DNA of 64,000 bases, taken from the NCBI GenBank assembly GCA_003194525.1, contig NBIV01000068.1, positions 1-64,000 of the forward strand, read 5' to 3'. Both the position numbers and the translations under genes were made by a program. The DNA is from Gracilariopsis chorda. Lineage: Eukaryota > Rhodophyta > Florideophyceae > Gracilariales > Gracilariaceae. This document shows positions 10,332 through 21,106 of the stretch, piece after piece. Position 1 is the first letter of the stretch, and the number at the start of each line of letters is the position of its first letter. Under the pieces are notes generated by a model. That model searched no databases, had not been told where the DNA came from, and worked only from the letters and a program-made list of their open reading frames with translations.

Positions 10332-10639
10332 TTGTCACTCTGTGGGCCGTGCCTCCTAGCTACGAATTCACGGTAGGCTTTCTTGTAACCGTGGTACGAA
10401 GAACCTCCTCTCTGTCTCTGTAGGTCACTACCACCAACCCCAGCCATGAAGCTGATGCGGTCTTTTGAGTACTATCCGAGCCGCTTTTTCACCGTCTTCT
10501 TGTGGCCTCAACAGGGCCGAAAATTGTTGTCTTTGCAGTTGTCGTCGTTTATACGTATGTATAAGGGCGATGAAGTTTCATTACTTGCTTTGTCAAACGT
10601 ACCACTGGTAAAGGGTTAAACAGTTGCGGACTTCGGGAA

Positions 10640-11050
10640 TTGGATCACAACACAGTGGCAGGCCGGAGGTTGGCCAAAAGCATAAGTTCCTTCACGTGCA
10701 ATAGTCAACCTCCATCACAGGCTGCGAACGCTACAGCTTCGCTCTTTTCTTTGAGTTTAGACTTCTTAGTACCCACTCCTCCCACCCGCGCAGCAGTCAC
10801 GTTCAGGGGAATCGACTGTGCGCAGCTTGCAGGGGCAAACAGCGCAGGTCGAAGAGGGTTCTTTCATCCACGCTACAAAACAACTGAGCAAATCTGGCGC
10901 TCTTGTGCTGGTTGTCTGTACGACCGCGTGAATCTCTTATACATACCCTCTTCTCCCAACTGTAATGATCTCTATCGCCGAGCACATCATATTCATCACG
11001 ATGATGTCAAGACGTGGCCCTACGGCGCGCCCCCACGCTGGCGGTGATCA
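10640..11050. repeat. Dispersed repeat fragment shared with 29.4-29.6 kb
   Basis: The minus strand of about 10860-10950 carries a block, including ACAACCAGCACAAGAGCGCC, that is nearly repeated on the plus strand at about 29510-29570. Since the 29.6 kb area also resembles the LINE 5' region, both may be pieces of one transposon family. Frames here are open for up to 135 codons, but I give them no gene call. Confidence 0.4.
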
Positions 11051-13070
11051 TGTCACATCCCCGCCGTATCGTACGCGAGTTCAATGCCGCACGTACCGAC
11101 GGGGTTAGACTTTTTCCGCATTTCTTTGCTTGGAAAAACGTTGAGATGGATTACATTACATACAGGTATACGCTTCTAACTCCTGCACCGCGGTACTGCT
11201 TGTATTACCATTACCACGATGACGATTTTCGTTTCTTTCAGTTTTGGATACGTTGTGTTGAGTGCAAGCGGATGCACTACTCATCATAGGCGTATTCGAG
11301 TAATTCGAGGTCCGACCACTGGCAGCCTGAGAAGAGTGCGGTGGTGACGCACAATTCTGCGAAGACAAGTAATCGTCAGAAGCACTCTCTTGAACCTTGA
11401 CACAATGGTGACGCGGTACGTCTTTTCGTGACCAAAGGAGAGTAGAACAACGCGCGCAAAGCTTTGGAAAGTCCATTGGCTTCACAGGAAACACTCTTAC
11501 GAGTACAATCGTGAACGCAAAAGTGCAAACCTGAGATTCTGTAGTTGTGGCTGTGGCGGCGCCCAAGAACGTGGAGGGATTTCACCAGCAGACCCTTGGT
11601 CTCCTCGGGTGCGACGAAATGGGTTTCCTGGTAGAGTCTTATATGACTTTATTCTCTCCGCTTAAGTCGACCGCGGCGGTGGCTTTGGCCGGAATGGAAG
11701 CTTGTTGCTGTCGGTTGCTGACATTTGAGATGCCTTAAGCCACAGACACGCTGCGGAAAACCGCACGACAAGAACGGCTTCGTTGCACCCATTGTCAGTG
11801 GGATCTCAGGAGTTTGGTTGGCCAAGAGGGGCTTCATAGTGGTTCAACCTTAACCTTCTACCACCGTGATGGTTTGAATGTTTCGCTATTTAGTATACAC
11901 GTGATGCTGTTCCGATACTGAGGACCGTTGGTTCTGAAAGCCGTGACAGCGACGGCTGAAGCTGGCCCCCCACAGTGGCAAAGAGAATCCCCCAAGAAGG
12001 ACCTGGGCTGAACATCTGACCATTGTTTTCCCAACTTCATGCAAAGCCAACAAAAGAAATTAAGGATCTTCGATCATCCTTTCCACAGTAACTAAATGTA
12101 GTCGCATGAGCGACAGTAAAGGAATAACCAGGTATCTAACGTGGATTTCAAGGATACTCTTTCAGCCTTATGGCTTGTAAGCACAGCCTAAGACTCCGTG
12201 GAATATCAAGAATTTGGAATGTTGACTTACGCAGCTGCACAGATTCGGATAGAAGTCGGGATAAGGGGTACCAAGGTACACGAGAAGACATAAGCGAGTC
12301 CTGCTCGAACTACTCGTGCAATCACGAGGATAAAACAGAGAGTAAGCCATCTGGAACCTTCTCTCAATGCGTAACAGGCCTTCAGTGCTTCGATTTTGAA
12401 CGGTGATCTTTTTTTGGTACAGCTTCTCTTTCTTTGCTACCAGAGCAGGAAGCTTGAAAGCGGAAGCACGCATGTCTCAGTTCTCTACCGGGCATGTTTC
12501 GAGGCTGCATCCTGTAGCTCCGTAGACTCAGCTATTGCTAACTGAAGAGGAAAGAAACTCTTCTGTTGACATTACGTGACGGAGAAGTGTGGAGGTGGTC
12601 ACTCGTTGGAAGCGGCACTAACTACTAGCAATGCCTTCCGGGTCATATCTGGCACGAGGACAACATCCTGCTATTATCTTATGGTGGGAGAAAAGGGCAA
12701 CAGTGTTTTACATGTCTGTTCATCGATATTAACCGTTGCCTCTTTCCGCTCTGCTAGTTAACGGTAATCTAACAGAACCTAGGCTCTACTGCGTAAAGTT
12801 AAAATACAACAGCAGCTTAGGAAACACGATAAAGACCGCCCCACAAAGGGTGTACGGGCTTAGGTAGGGCTGTGCAGAGGCAAGAAGCAAAAGGTCAGTT
12901 TGGCGCCATTTACCCACATATATCAAGTAACCCATAGTCGCTACGTGCTAAACTCACAACTACAGGAGAAAAACCGTGCATCGGAAACAGTACGAGACAT
13001 GAGCGAATGTGGCACGAACGTCAACGGTTGGCAGCAACGCAATCGAACCTCGGAAGAGAAGGATGCTTCC
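11051..13070. other. Long intergenic stretch without a recognisable gene
   Basis: Two kilobases between the repeat fragment and the RS-domain gene. Minus-strand frames of 136 codons (11156-11566) and 101 codons (12168-12473) exist; the first has a CARC...HHC spacing that is not a standard zinc finger. Neither shows a domain, and they are treated as chance or unknown. The 3' UTR of the RS-domain gene must lie at the right end. Confidence 0.35.
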
Positions 13071-14048
13071 TCATTCACTGCTTGACGACTCACTTCTACC
13101 CCTAGATCTTGATCTTCTCGAGCGGCTCTTGCTTCTGGACCTGCTCCTAGATTTCGATCGGTTTCGTTCCCTACTGTGTCTCCGTTCATGGTGGTGACGA
13201 TGGTTGCCATGGTGCTCACGATGGTGGCGACGATGGCGCCGGCTCTTCGAAAGCGTTCTGATCAAGAGCCCTTCTGGATCCGGTCCCATTCTACTGGGAT
13301 CGGACATATAGAAATGAAGAAGCTTGACGTATAGGTCTTCTGGATCATCAGGGATGGCCTGCTGGGGAAGACCGCGTTTCGCCAATAGTAGGCCTGCTAG
13401 AAATACGTATTTCGCGTACTTGTGACGGCTGGGGTGACCACCATCAACTCCGCCATACTTGTTAGCCTTCTCCAGCAAATACACCAAGTCGCAATCCATG
13501 TGTGTTTCTTCTTGCTTTGGTACGAGCATTGCGAGTTCGGAAGGTGAAATTACATCCTGAGCGGACATCTTTGAGTAGTTGGCAAGCTGCATGGCCGGAT
13601 TCACATATGGCATGGGTCCCATTCCGTAAAAAGGTGGCGGCACAGCAGCACCGTACATCATGGGTGGGGCGACATAGGGCATAGGCGGAGGGGGCGCGAA
13701 GGGCGCACCATACGGGGGAGGGCCCGCAGCAGGAGGCGGATGAGCATATCCGCCATACGGCGCATAGGGTTGTTGTGGAGTTTGGGCGGCGTGAGCAGGA
13801 TCCGCGTGAGGCTCTGCGTACGGAGAGTGTGGGGTGGAGGCGGTTGGTGTGGGCCTTACGTCAGCGGGTTCTGGTTGGGGCGCGGAGTACTGGTTGGGTT
13901 GCTGGGGCGCAGAGTACTGGTTGGGTTGCTGATGTGCGGAGTACTGGGCGGGTTGTTGCGGCGGAGGGGCGGCCTGCGGTGCAGCTTGCTGGGGAGGATA
14001 AGGGTCTCCCGGTTGTGGATACTCCGTCACTTGTGGAAACTGCTGCAT
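13071..14048 (-). CDS. Pro/Gln-rich protein with C-terminal RS domain
   Basis: A 325-residue predicted protein in three parts. Residues 1-155 are Pro/Gln/Ala/Tyr-rich with near-perfect repeats of QQPNQYSAP; residues about 165-255 form a folded-looking, partly hydrophobic region with CDLVYLLEKANKYGG and YVFLAGLLLAKRGLP; the tail from about 260 is His/Arg-rich and then alternates Arg-Ser (KSRSRSRSKSRSRRSRSR). The RS tail suggests a nuclear, splicing-associated or speckle protein whose serines would be SR-kinase targets. There is no RRM and no PRP38 or cyclin signature that I can see, so it is left unnamed. The start is the ATG at 14048. The frame is intact. Confidence 0.75.
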   Translation of the reverse strand: MQQFPQVTEYPQPGDPYPPQQAAPQAAPPPQQPAQYSAHQQPNQYSAPQQPNQYSAPQPEPADVRPTPTASTPHSPYAEPHADPAHAAQTPQQPYAPYGGYAHPPPAAGPPPYGAPFAPPPPMPYVAPPMMYGAAVPPPFYGMGPMPYVNPAMQLANYSKMSAQDVISPSELAMLVPKQEETHMDCDLVYLLEKANKYGGVDGGHPSRHKYAKYVFLAGLLLAKRGLPQQAIPDDPEDLYVKLLHFYMSDPSRMGPDPEGLLIRTLSKSRRHRRHHREHHGNHRHHHERRHSRERNRSKSRSRSRSKSRSRRSRSRGRSESSSSE

Positions 14049-15040
14049 CGCGGAGTTGAAGCGAGGGCTTCAATGTCAAAACGCGGAGACAGGGAGCTGT
14101 CGTCTAGGTGAATTGGTGAGGTTACGAAGGCCAAGGAGAGGGCCGGGGAAGGAGATGGTTTGAATAAAGGGGCGGGACTCGGAGGCTTCCGGGTTTTAAG
14201 TGGCAGATGCAGTCGGTGACAGTATACTCTTGCCGTCAGTCAGCGTTGTCTTGGATGACTTGGAAAAGTTACACGTTTATGGCGCTGGGGCTGTCCAGCG
14301 AAGGTATCTAGCTAGAGATCTAGTCCATGCAAGAGCTGCCACTCCTGCTTCGCACTGGCGGCTCCTGTCGATGGAACGCGTGGCAAACCAATTCCAGTCG
14401 CCTATCCACCAACCGTACCGACACAACGTTGGCATAGAAAGGCTCTCTGTCATGTTCCCAGTTCACCATGAGTGAGCCCTGTCTCGTTATTACTTACTGT
14501 ACCAACGGTACGCCCAGAAACACAACAGTCCCCCTCTTTCAGAATCTTTTTAGAGATATTTCGAAGAGTTGATCTTGTCCTTGGGAGCGCAGGATGCCAA
14601 AGGAAAACTACGCGACCGACTTTTTCTGCTGTCGTCCGACAACCCGACAGTTTCCCGTGCTTCGCTGGCGAATTATTGATATATATTGAGAACCCTTCTC
14701 GCCTTTCATGACATGAAGGTGAGGAGAAAGCAACGTAACGTACGGAATTGCTTCTTGCTTGGATATCCTGCGTCTCTCACTGAATTGCCTGGGACAAGAG
14801 ACAATCGATAGCCATCCACCCAGCGGTCGATGCGCCGTCGGTGTGGAGTGGCGGCTTTTATTGTTCTTGGCTACGTGTACAGTGCGTGATGACATCGTCC
14901 AAGCTAGGAATGGATGGTTCTTGTAGTATCTGGCCATCACAAGCACCGTACATTTTAGAACATGATGGTGAAGGACTGTTAGGCCAACCCGGGTAAGGGT
15001 TATAGGGATACCGCTAACCCTTTACCCTTTTAGCTCTCTT
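14049..15040. other. Upstream region of the RS-domain gene, no other gene seen
   Basis: Frames up to 112 codons occur but none looks coding. At its right end, 14991-15028, lies an imperfect palindrome GGGTAAGGGTTA ... TAACCCTTTACCC of the intergenic palindrome family. Confidence 0.4.
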
Positions 15041-15057
15041 ACCCCTGTGGAGTCCAC

Positions 15058-15110
15058 ATTCTGCGCAGCCTTTGTAGTCCACAGTGTGCACTACAAAGGC
15101 TGCGCAGAAT
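15058..15110. repeat. Perfect 21-base inverted repeat (hairpin)
   Basis: Left arm 15058-15078 and right arm 15090-15110 are exact reverse complements over 21 bases (ATTCTGCGCAGCCTTTGTAG plus T), with an 11-base loop. It is isolated between genes and about 30 bases from a palindrome of the AAAGGG family. It could be a miniature transposon remnant or a structured small RNA; sequence alone does not decide. Confidence 0.9.
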
Positions 15111-17149
15111 ATCTGATTCTGTCCCACTGCCTGATCCACGCAGTTAGTGTAATCTGATGCCTTGTTGTTCTGCGTTTAAAGCAATCTGCTAGACCGGCGT
15201 TACGCAAAAGCAAACAAGTGGGCACTTAGAACCTACGCGGACGCACACATCCCATCGTTCACAGCCAATTTCAATGTGCTCTGATGCCGGTTGAGAAGAG
15301 AAGAGCTCTTTTCTTAACTCACATCAGTCACTTCAGAAAGTCGCGCCGATCCGACCTCCCACCATCAAGAGGGAGACGCAGATGTCAAGTTATTGCACAC
15401 ATTGCGAAGTAATCGAAGCAGTTGTCGATCTTCGTGGGGAGATAGGGTTCGTTGTAGGAGAACAGTTACTGTTTTGGTGTACTTACTCACGCACCCGCAT
15501 ACAATCCTACAACCGGGAGCAATGATTGCACAGAAGCAAACTCGTTATTCCAAAGACAAGCTTGGTCAGGTCCCAGGAACTGGTATTTCTATTCGCTATG
15601 TAACGCAAGACGCTTGCTATTTGACTCCTGTGCTGACACTACTGAGAATGTACTTGGCGTTACAAGCACCACTGGAGACTCGTTCCCTGGTCTTGCGCAA
15701 ACGTAGCGCCGCGTAGTTCACATAATCACCCAAGGAAGGATTCTCATCAAACCGTATTATCCACGTTGACTAACGGGTGGTCAACAAATACGCAGTGATC
15801 CACAGAGTACAGCATTGGAACTGTGAGAAAGGCGGTGTCGCGTTGAATAATCTGATGTAGCAGGAGAATTCACTGAATTGTGGCAAGTACTCCCACAGGT
15901 CTCAGGGATGTGTGCGTCAGAGAACGTTAAAGAAGAAAGAGCAGAGGAATGACCAAGCGCGGCCGTGTACCGCACTCTCTTTTGAACACGTCGTTCCTGG
16001 ATTTGCGTCGCAGTGCATTGATATGAAAGACGCTTCAGGAATCATGAGCGGATGGGATTCCAAATGAGTACCGAAGGATAGGTCGGTGATCAATAATCGA
16101 TATCGCATTCTTGCGAGTGCACTCACCTTGCATTTGCCCCAGACAATTGAACATACTGCGTGCACATTCCCTCTGCTTTTTTTTCGTTTCTACTCGCTTC
16201 TGTTCTTCAAATCCATATCGGCGGTTAAAGGGTTAACCCTTTACCACTAACCTTTGCATCCTTTTAACAGGGGTATGAGAGTGAAACAGGTGTCTCAGAG
16301 GAGCCTTCTTCACATCTTTTGGCAGAACGAGTTGTCGTCTGTTGCTCATGCGCTTCTTGTTGATGACTGGGGCATCTGCTGCTCATTGTGCTCTTCCAGG
16401 GAGAAAAGTCTTTCTCCAAGATAATTCCCCATGCGGAGATGCAGTTCTTATTTTTTTTGTGGGAACTCCCACAACACAATCAGACCAAATTCGTTGGCTG
16501 AAACTCTGCGAGTGCGCACCGTAGCAATCACTCTGCTGCAATGGCATCAGAACCAGCTGCAAGATAAGACACGTGCGGAGATCTCGCCCGGTGTCATGTC
16601 ACATGTTTTCTTTCTCACCACCAGTCACGCCTCATGAATCGATCATGCGTCGAGTTAAAGCCTTCGGGGTGTTGACAAGAACGCGGAGACTTGATGTACA
16701 TTCGGCTCGCTGGTTGCGAATCAACTCGTGCCTCGCAGTTTCCAGCAAAGACTCATCTCGTTGGCTTTGTTGTGTTCCTTCTGTTCCATCGACAAAAACA
16801 CGTAGAAGCGCCGTGCAAACGAGCGTCCATGGACAAGATTTTCACTGGAGCAGAAGATGAAGAGGGCCAAATTCTGGGGATCTTCTGGAATAGTGATTTG
16901 GTGAAATAGCGTGACCAATGAAACGTGTTGCCATGTGTGCCAGATATTCTTACTGTACTTCATCCAGCACATGCGACTCAGATTTCTCCATGAAACGAAG
17001 ATCAGTCGCTTGCACGACAACATCTCATACGCTTGATCATCGTCGTCGAATTCATCGCGAAGTCAATCTCCCCTCGGTGGACATCCACCCCGAAGACATC
17101 TTCCATACCCGTTTAATCCGCAATCGAGACGTACGCATTGGCTATAAAA
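15111..17149. other. Intergenic stretch before SHMT, possible decayed coding on minus strand
   Basis: At 16721-17040 the minus strand has a protein-like frame (EFDDDDQAYEMLSCKRL near 17040, LFHQITIPEDPQNLALFIF near 16890). A second minus phase from about 16800 down to 16640 (ETARHELIRNQRA, LVNTPKALTRRMIDS) also looks protein-like. This could be an unrecognised small-intron gene or a decayed one; I could not assign a family. A perfect palindrome TAAAGGGTTAACCCTTTA lies at 16226-16243. Confidence 0.35.
16226..16243. repeat. Perfect palindrome of the AAAGGGTTAA family
   Basis: Eighteen bases, fully self-complementary around TTAA. The word GGTAAAGGGTTA also occurs at 10609-10620, and variants at 2240, 15009-15027, 25441, 43853 and 43911. 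Confidence 0.85.
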
Positions 17150-18667
17150 ATGAGCACTCCGGCGTTCACTTCTCCGCTTCCTCTTTATAATGCTGCTCAA
17201 CGATATCAAGCTCTTCGACAGACAAAACGACGCTCTCCACCTGCAACCCCGCAAATGGTTATCTCACATCCAAAAGCATTGACTGGAAATATCCCTCTCC
17301 GCGAACAAGACCCTGAAGTGCATCATCTGCTGGAGCTCGAAAAATCGAGACAATGGCGCGGGCTGGAACTCATAGCCTCAGAGAACTTCACTTCTAGTGC
17401 TGTACTGGAGTGTTTAGGCTCTGTATTTACCAACAAGTACTCGGAAGGATATCCAGGCGTTAGGTACTATGGAGGAAACGAAGTCATTGATAAGGTTGAA
17501 AGCTTGTGCAGATCACGAGCTCTGGCCGCATTTGATCTAAACCCCGAACTGTGGGGTGTAAACGTTCAACCGTACTCCGGTTCACCGGCTAACTTCGCAG
17601 CCTACACCGCTCTGCTGAATCCCCATGATCGCATTATGGGCCTTGATCTACCGAGCGGAGGGCATCTCACTCATGGCTTCTACACTCCGAAGAAACGTGT
17701 GTCAGCGACCAGTATTTACTTCGAGAGTCTTCCGTATGTGGTAGACGACACGACTGGCCGCATCGATTACGAGGATCTGCAACGCCGCGCTCGTGCTTAC
17801 CGTCCAAAGCTTATTATCGCAGGTGGTAGCGCATATCCACGAGAATGGGACTACAAACGCTTCCGTGAGATTGCGGATGAGAGCGGTGCCTATTTGCTTG
17901 TTGATATGGCGCATATTTCAGGCCTTGTTGCCAGCGGCATCGCAGATAACCCATTTGAATATGCAGATGTTGTCACGTCAACTACTCACAAGTCTCTGCG
18001 GGGTCCAAGGTCCGGTATTATCTTTTTCAGAAAGAAAGCGCTAGCCGCCATTGGGGACGGAGTCAACATGGAAACCGCCATCAATGGTGCGGTGTTTCCT
18101 AGTTTACAAGGCGGGCCCCATAACCACCAGATAGCTGCTCTGACTGTTCAGCTGAAGGAAGTTGCTACCGAGGAGTTCAGGAAGTATTCAAAGCAAGTTG
18201 TTTCTAATGCAAAAGCCCTAGCAGACCAGCTCATGAAGCACGGCTTCAAGCTTGTTACAGACGGAACAGACAATCACCTTGTGCTCTGGGATTTGAGACC
18301 AAACGATTTCTCTGGAAGTAAGGCTCAGCTCTTGTTTGACAAGTGTAGCATAACACTTAACAAGAATGCTGTACATGGGGACAAGAGTGCCTTAAACCCG
18401 GGTGGGGTTCGCCTTGGGACTCCGGCGTTGACGAGCAGAGGCTTTACTGAAGATGACTTTAGAAAGGTTGCTGACTTCTTGGACAGGGGCGTGAAGATAG
18501 GTCTCAAGATTCAGGAGAACACTGGGAAGAAGCTTGTCGACTTCAAACCGCGTCTCGAGAATCATCCAGAACTGGAATCGCTTCGGAGAGATGTTGAAGC
18601 CTTTGCTTCTACTTTCGATATTCCTGGATTCGATGCGCAGAAGATGGACTACCGAGAGCTGCGCTGA
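17150..18667 (+). CDS. SHMT: Serine hydroxymethyltransferase
   Basis: A 505-residue PLP enzyme of fold type I that interconverts serine plus tetrahydrofolate with glycine plus 5,10-methylene-THF. Seen in order: [53 protein letters not shown] with the PLP-contacting Asp/His, and the active-site lysine in [12 protein letters not shown] near residue 281. The C-terminal domain is complete ([17 protein letters not shown]). About 45 residues precede the conserved [14 protein letters not shown]; they are Ser/Pro/Arg-rich and could be a weak organelle transit peptide, so compartment is uncertain. The start is the ATG at 17150; the sequence TATAAAAATG directly at the start may be fortuitous. The frame is intact. 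Confidence 0.96.
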   Translation: MSTPAFTSPLPLYNAAQRYQALRQTKRRSPPATPQMVISHPKALTGNIPLREQDPEVHHLLELEKSRQWRGLELIASENFTSSAVLECLGSVFTNKYSEGYPGVRYYGGNEVIDKVESLCRSRALAAFDLNPELWGVNVQPYSGSPANFAAYTALLNPHDRIMGLDLPSGGHLTHGFYTPKKRVSATSIYFESLPYVVDDTTGRIDYEDLQRRARAYRPKLIIAGGSAYPREWDYKRFREIADESGAYLLVDMAHISGLVASGIADNPFEYADVVTSTTHKSLRGPRSGIIFFRKKALAAIGDGVNMETAINGAVFPSLQGGPHNHQIAALTVQLKEVATEEFRKYSKQVVSNAKALADQLMKHGFKLVTDGTDNHLVLWDLRPNDFSGSKAQLLFDKCSITLNKNAVHGDKSALNPGGVRLGTPALTSRGFTEDDFRKVADFLDRGVKIGLKIQENTGKKLVDFKPRLENHPELESLRRDVEAFASTFDIPGFDAQKMDYRELR

Positions 18668-19153
18668 GATATGGATACATGATGGGGACGTAATGCATTT
18701 GAGCAACTCCTTCGGAGTTGCATATCTTACGGTGGCGGCGACAGAAGGCAGTCCGACTTTCACCCACGAAGGCCCATCATGTACTAGAGGACGAGTGTTC
18801 ACTTAGATACAGTACATCAAGTGTCACAGAGATGACAGGATGACAACCCAGGCTGAATGAAGCTTCGTTTATGCGGAGTAGACTCCGTTCAAAGTCGAGC
18901 ATCTTCAAGATGCAACGATGTTGAAAGACCAGCATTTAATTTGCTATGATTCGAGATACGCTTGAAGTGTCAATCTTTTTCCAATGTAAACGAATTATCA
19001 ATGCTCTTCATGTGCCGTTGTGCCTATGGTACAGACGTGGCGACCATGCGCCAATTCCAACGCCTTTTGCGGTATCGGTTTCGGAGAGTGCGACCGCTTT
19101 CCCATTCCTGCAGGTATCCCTATACCCCTGGTACCAGCCGCACAAACATTGCG
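18668..19153. other. Spacer between SHMT and the TMEM62-like gene
   Basis: Holds the SHMT 3' UTR and the start region of the next gene. In-frame ATGs at 19001, 19016 and 19046 would extend the next protein by up to 51 residues, so part of this spacer may be coding. Confidence 0.4.
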
Positions 19154-21079
19154 ATGACCGCAACAACGGCTCACAGACCTGATAGTATACTGGCCAGAAA
19201 TGACATTCGAAGTGCCCTAATTCTCAGCGTCCCGTATGCTTTTTACCTTGTTCTCTTCGTAATCCTTCTGCTAATACACGGTGGCCACAGACATGCATTC
19301 TTGTTTTCCAACCCTTACTGTGCCATTCCTTCGCCCCCGTTCGACGACCGCCCGCCACATTTGGTCTTGCACATTTCTGATCTTCATGTTAATGATATCG
19401 ACGGAGGCCGCGCGAAAAGGAACTTGCACGAATTCGCGTCCAACTCTCTACCAAAATGGGATAAGCACGCCGCCGCTATTCTCGTCACGGGAGATCTGGT
19501 CAATTCTATCATCAAGCAACCCTATCCGTTGGGGAAGCGCAGCAAACAAATTGATGCAGAGTGGCAGTGGCTTCACTCATATGTATCTGCAATCAACAAA
19601 TCTGTAATATGGAAAGCAGTACCTGGGAATCACGACACGTTCGGGGGATTCAAATCGTTTCACCCTGAGACGAGCTGCGCGACCCCGTTCTTCAGGAATA
19701 CGTCTCACAGCGTTGGTGAGCTACTGATACCAAGTGAACTATCTCTTAATGGGCGTTTTCTCAAGCTGCTCGGCGTAGATGCCACGCTGCAAAAACCACT
19801 GCACAGGCCTCTGAACTTTTTCGGTGATGCCGAAGCGGCGTCCACCGACCTGCGCTCAAGAATCTTCAACGCAGACGGAATGGGTGATGTCCTTGTATAT
19901 GGCCACTATCCATCATCCATTATGGAGAAGGGCGAAGGAATTCACTCTGCAGCATTGGCCGACGGTGGCCAGGGGCTCAAGAAGCCGCGCTTTGCTGCAT
20001 ACTTATCTGGACATTTGCATACATTGCTTGGCGCAGCAAAGAACGGGCTACAAGCAGTATCTGCCTCCGGATCGCTGGAATTGCAGCTCCCAGACATGGT
20101 TCAGTCCCGCAGGTACCGAGTTCTGGTTTTTGATTCTGGGTATTTGTCGTTCAAGGACTTCCGATTGGGAACGGACAATGGACTTGAGAGAATTATTGTC
20201 ACGAATCCTCCGAGGGCCGGCTTATGCTCTGCTGGCGCTGGGGATGCTGCGCTAAAGTCTTCACATGTGCGATTGCTCAGCGTTGGATATAACCTCGTCG
20301 AAAACGGTGCGTCTCTCGAGATAAATGGTGAAAACATCGGTCCGGTAAGGAAGCTTGGTTGCGCAGAGAGTCCACTTGACCATTCTTCCGATGCTCTGTG
20401 CGATCATGTGTATGGTGCCAGGTGGGATCCGTATAAATACTCTCGTGGTGTTCATGAACTTTCAATTAGGAGTACCAATGAAACATTTGCTCCGTACATG
20501 TTTTCGTTGGATGGTTCATCTGAAGCGAGCCTATCTTCAAGACTCGAGCAACTGGTGGGAGCAGAGTTTGCCCTTTCAAACTTTCCAGCGATCGCGAGAG
20601 TTCTAGTCATAATTGGTTTTACCTTTTCCTTCTTACTATGTCTACGAGGATGCCAGAAGCAAAGTTTAGTATCGATTTCACTGGCAGCAATATCTGTCAT
20701 AATGTGCACAGGTCCTGCGCTCTTTGTTAGAAACATTGTACTTGGAGAACCGGGGTGGACCTTTGTTGGAGTTCATTTCATGTATATGCCCACTGGAATG
20801 TACAAAGCAGGAATCGATCCGTCATATCTACTTTCAACGTCGGTTGTTTGGGGCACACTGGTTCCGGTTTGCTATCTGGATGCCATTCTATCCAGGGCTT
20901 CAGGTCCAACAATCAGTAGGAGAATCCTTCTTGTTTTCAGTTTTGTATATAGTTACAAAGGGATCAGTTGGACTCTTAACGTTTGGGGTGCCCATGGCTT
21001 TTTGGAAAGTCTATTCAGTCCGTCTTGCATTCCACTGACCGCGATATCCCTGATAGCATTGCGAAAGGCCCTTGTGTAG
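19154..21079 (+). CDS. TMEM62-like membrane metallophosphoesterase
   Basis: About 641 residues from the ATG at 19154. A signal-anchor-like helix (ALILSVPYAFYLVLFVILLL) at about 20-42 is followed by a calcineurin-like phosphoesterase domain with all five metal-site blocks: HISDLHVND, VTGDLVN, VPGNHDTFGG, YGHYPSS and LSGHLHT. A C-terminal part follows with four or more further hydrophobic segments (FPAIARVLVIIGFTFSFLL, ISLAAISVIMCTGPALFV and later ones). This layout matches the TMEM62 family, whose substrate is not established. The enzyme domain would sit on the lumenal or outer face if the first helix is an anchor; that is inference. Start choice is uncertain because upstream in-frame ATGs exist. 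The frame is intact and ends 28 bases before the convergent RAD5-like gene. Confidence 0.88.
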   Translation: MTATTAHRPDSILARNDIRSALILSVPYAFYLVLFVILLLIHGGHRHAFLFSNPYCAIPSPPFDDRPPHLVLHISDLHVNDIDGGRAKRNLHEFASNSLPKWDKHAAAILVTGDLVNSIIKQPYPLGKRSKQIDAEWQWLHSYVSAINKSVIWKAVPGNHDTFGGFKSFHPETSCATPFFRNTSHSVGELLIPSELSLNGRFLKLLGVDATLQKPLHRPLNFFGDAEAASTDLRSRIFNADGMGDVLVYGHYPSSIMEKGEGIHSAALADGGQGLKKPRFAAYLSGHLHTLLGAAKNGLQAVSASGSLELQLPDMVQSRRYRVLVFDSGYLSFKDFRLGTDNGLERIIVTNPPRAGLCSAGAGDAALKSSHVRLLSVGYNLVENGASLEINGENIGPVRKLGCAESPLDHSSDALCDHVYGARWDPYKYSRGVHELSIRSTNETFAPYMFSLDGSSEASLSSRLEQLVGAEFALSNFPAIARVLVIIGFTFSFLLCLRGCQKQSLVSISLAAISVIMCTGPALFVRNIVLGEPGWTFVGVHFMYMPTGMYKAGIDPSYLLSTSVVWGTLVPVCYLDAILSRASGPTISRRILLVFSFVYSYKGISWTLNVWGAHGFLESLFSPSCIPLTAISLIALRKALV

Positions 21080-21106
21080 TACAACTTGTGTCACTAATAA
21101 ACTGAC

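Noticed and set aside
11156-11566. 136-codon minus frame with a CARC...HHC spacing
   Set aside because: The spacing does not match any standard zinc finger and the remainder is Ser/Thr-rich without pattern.
13071-14048. PRP38-type splicing factor identity for the RS-domain protein
   Set aside because: The RS tail is similar, but the PRP38 core sequence is not present.
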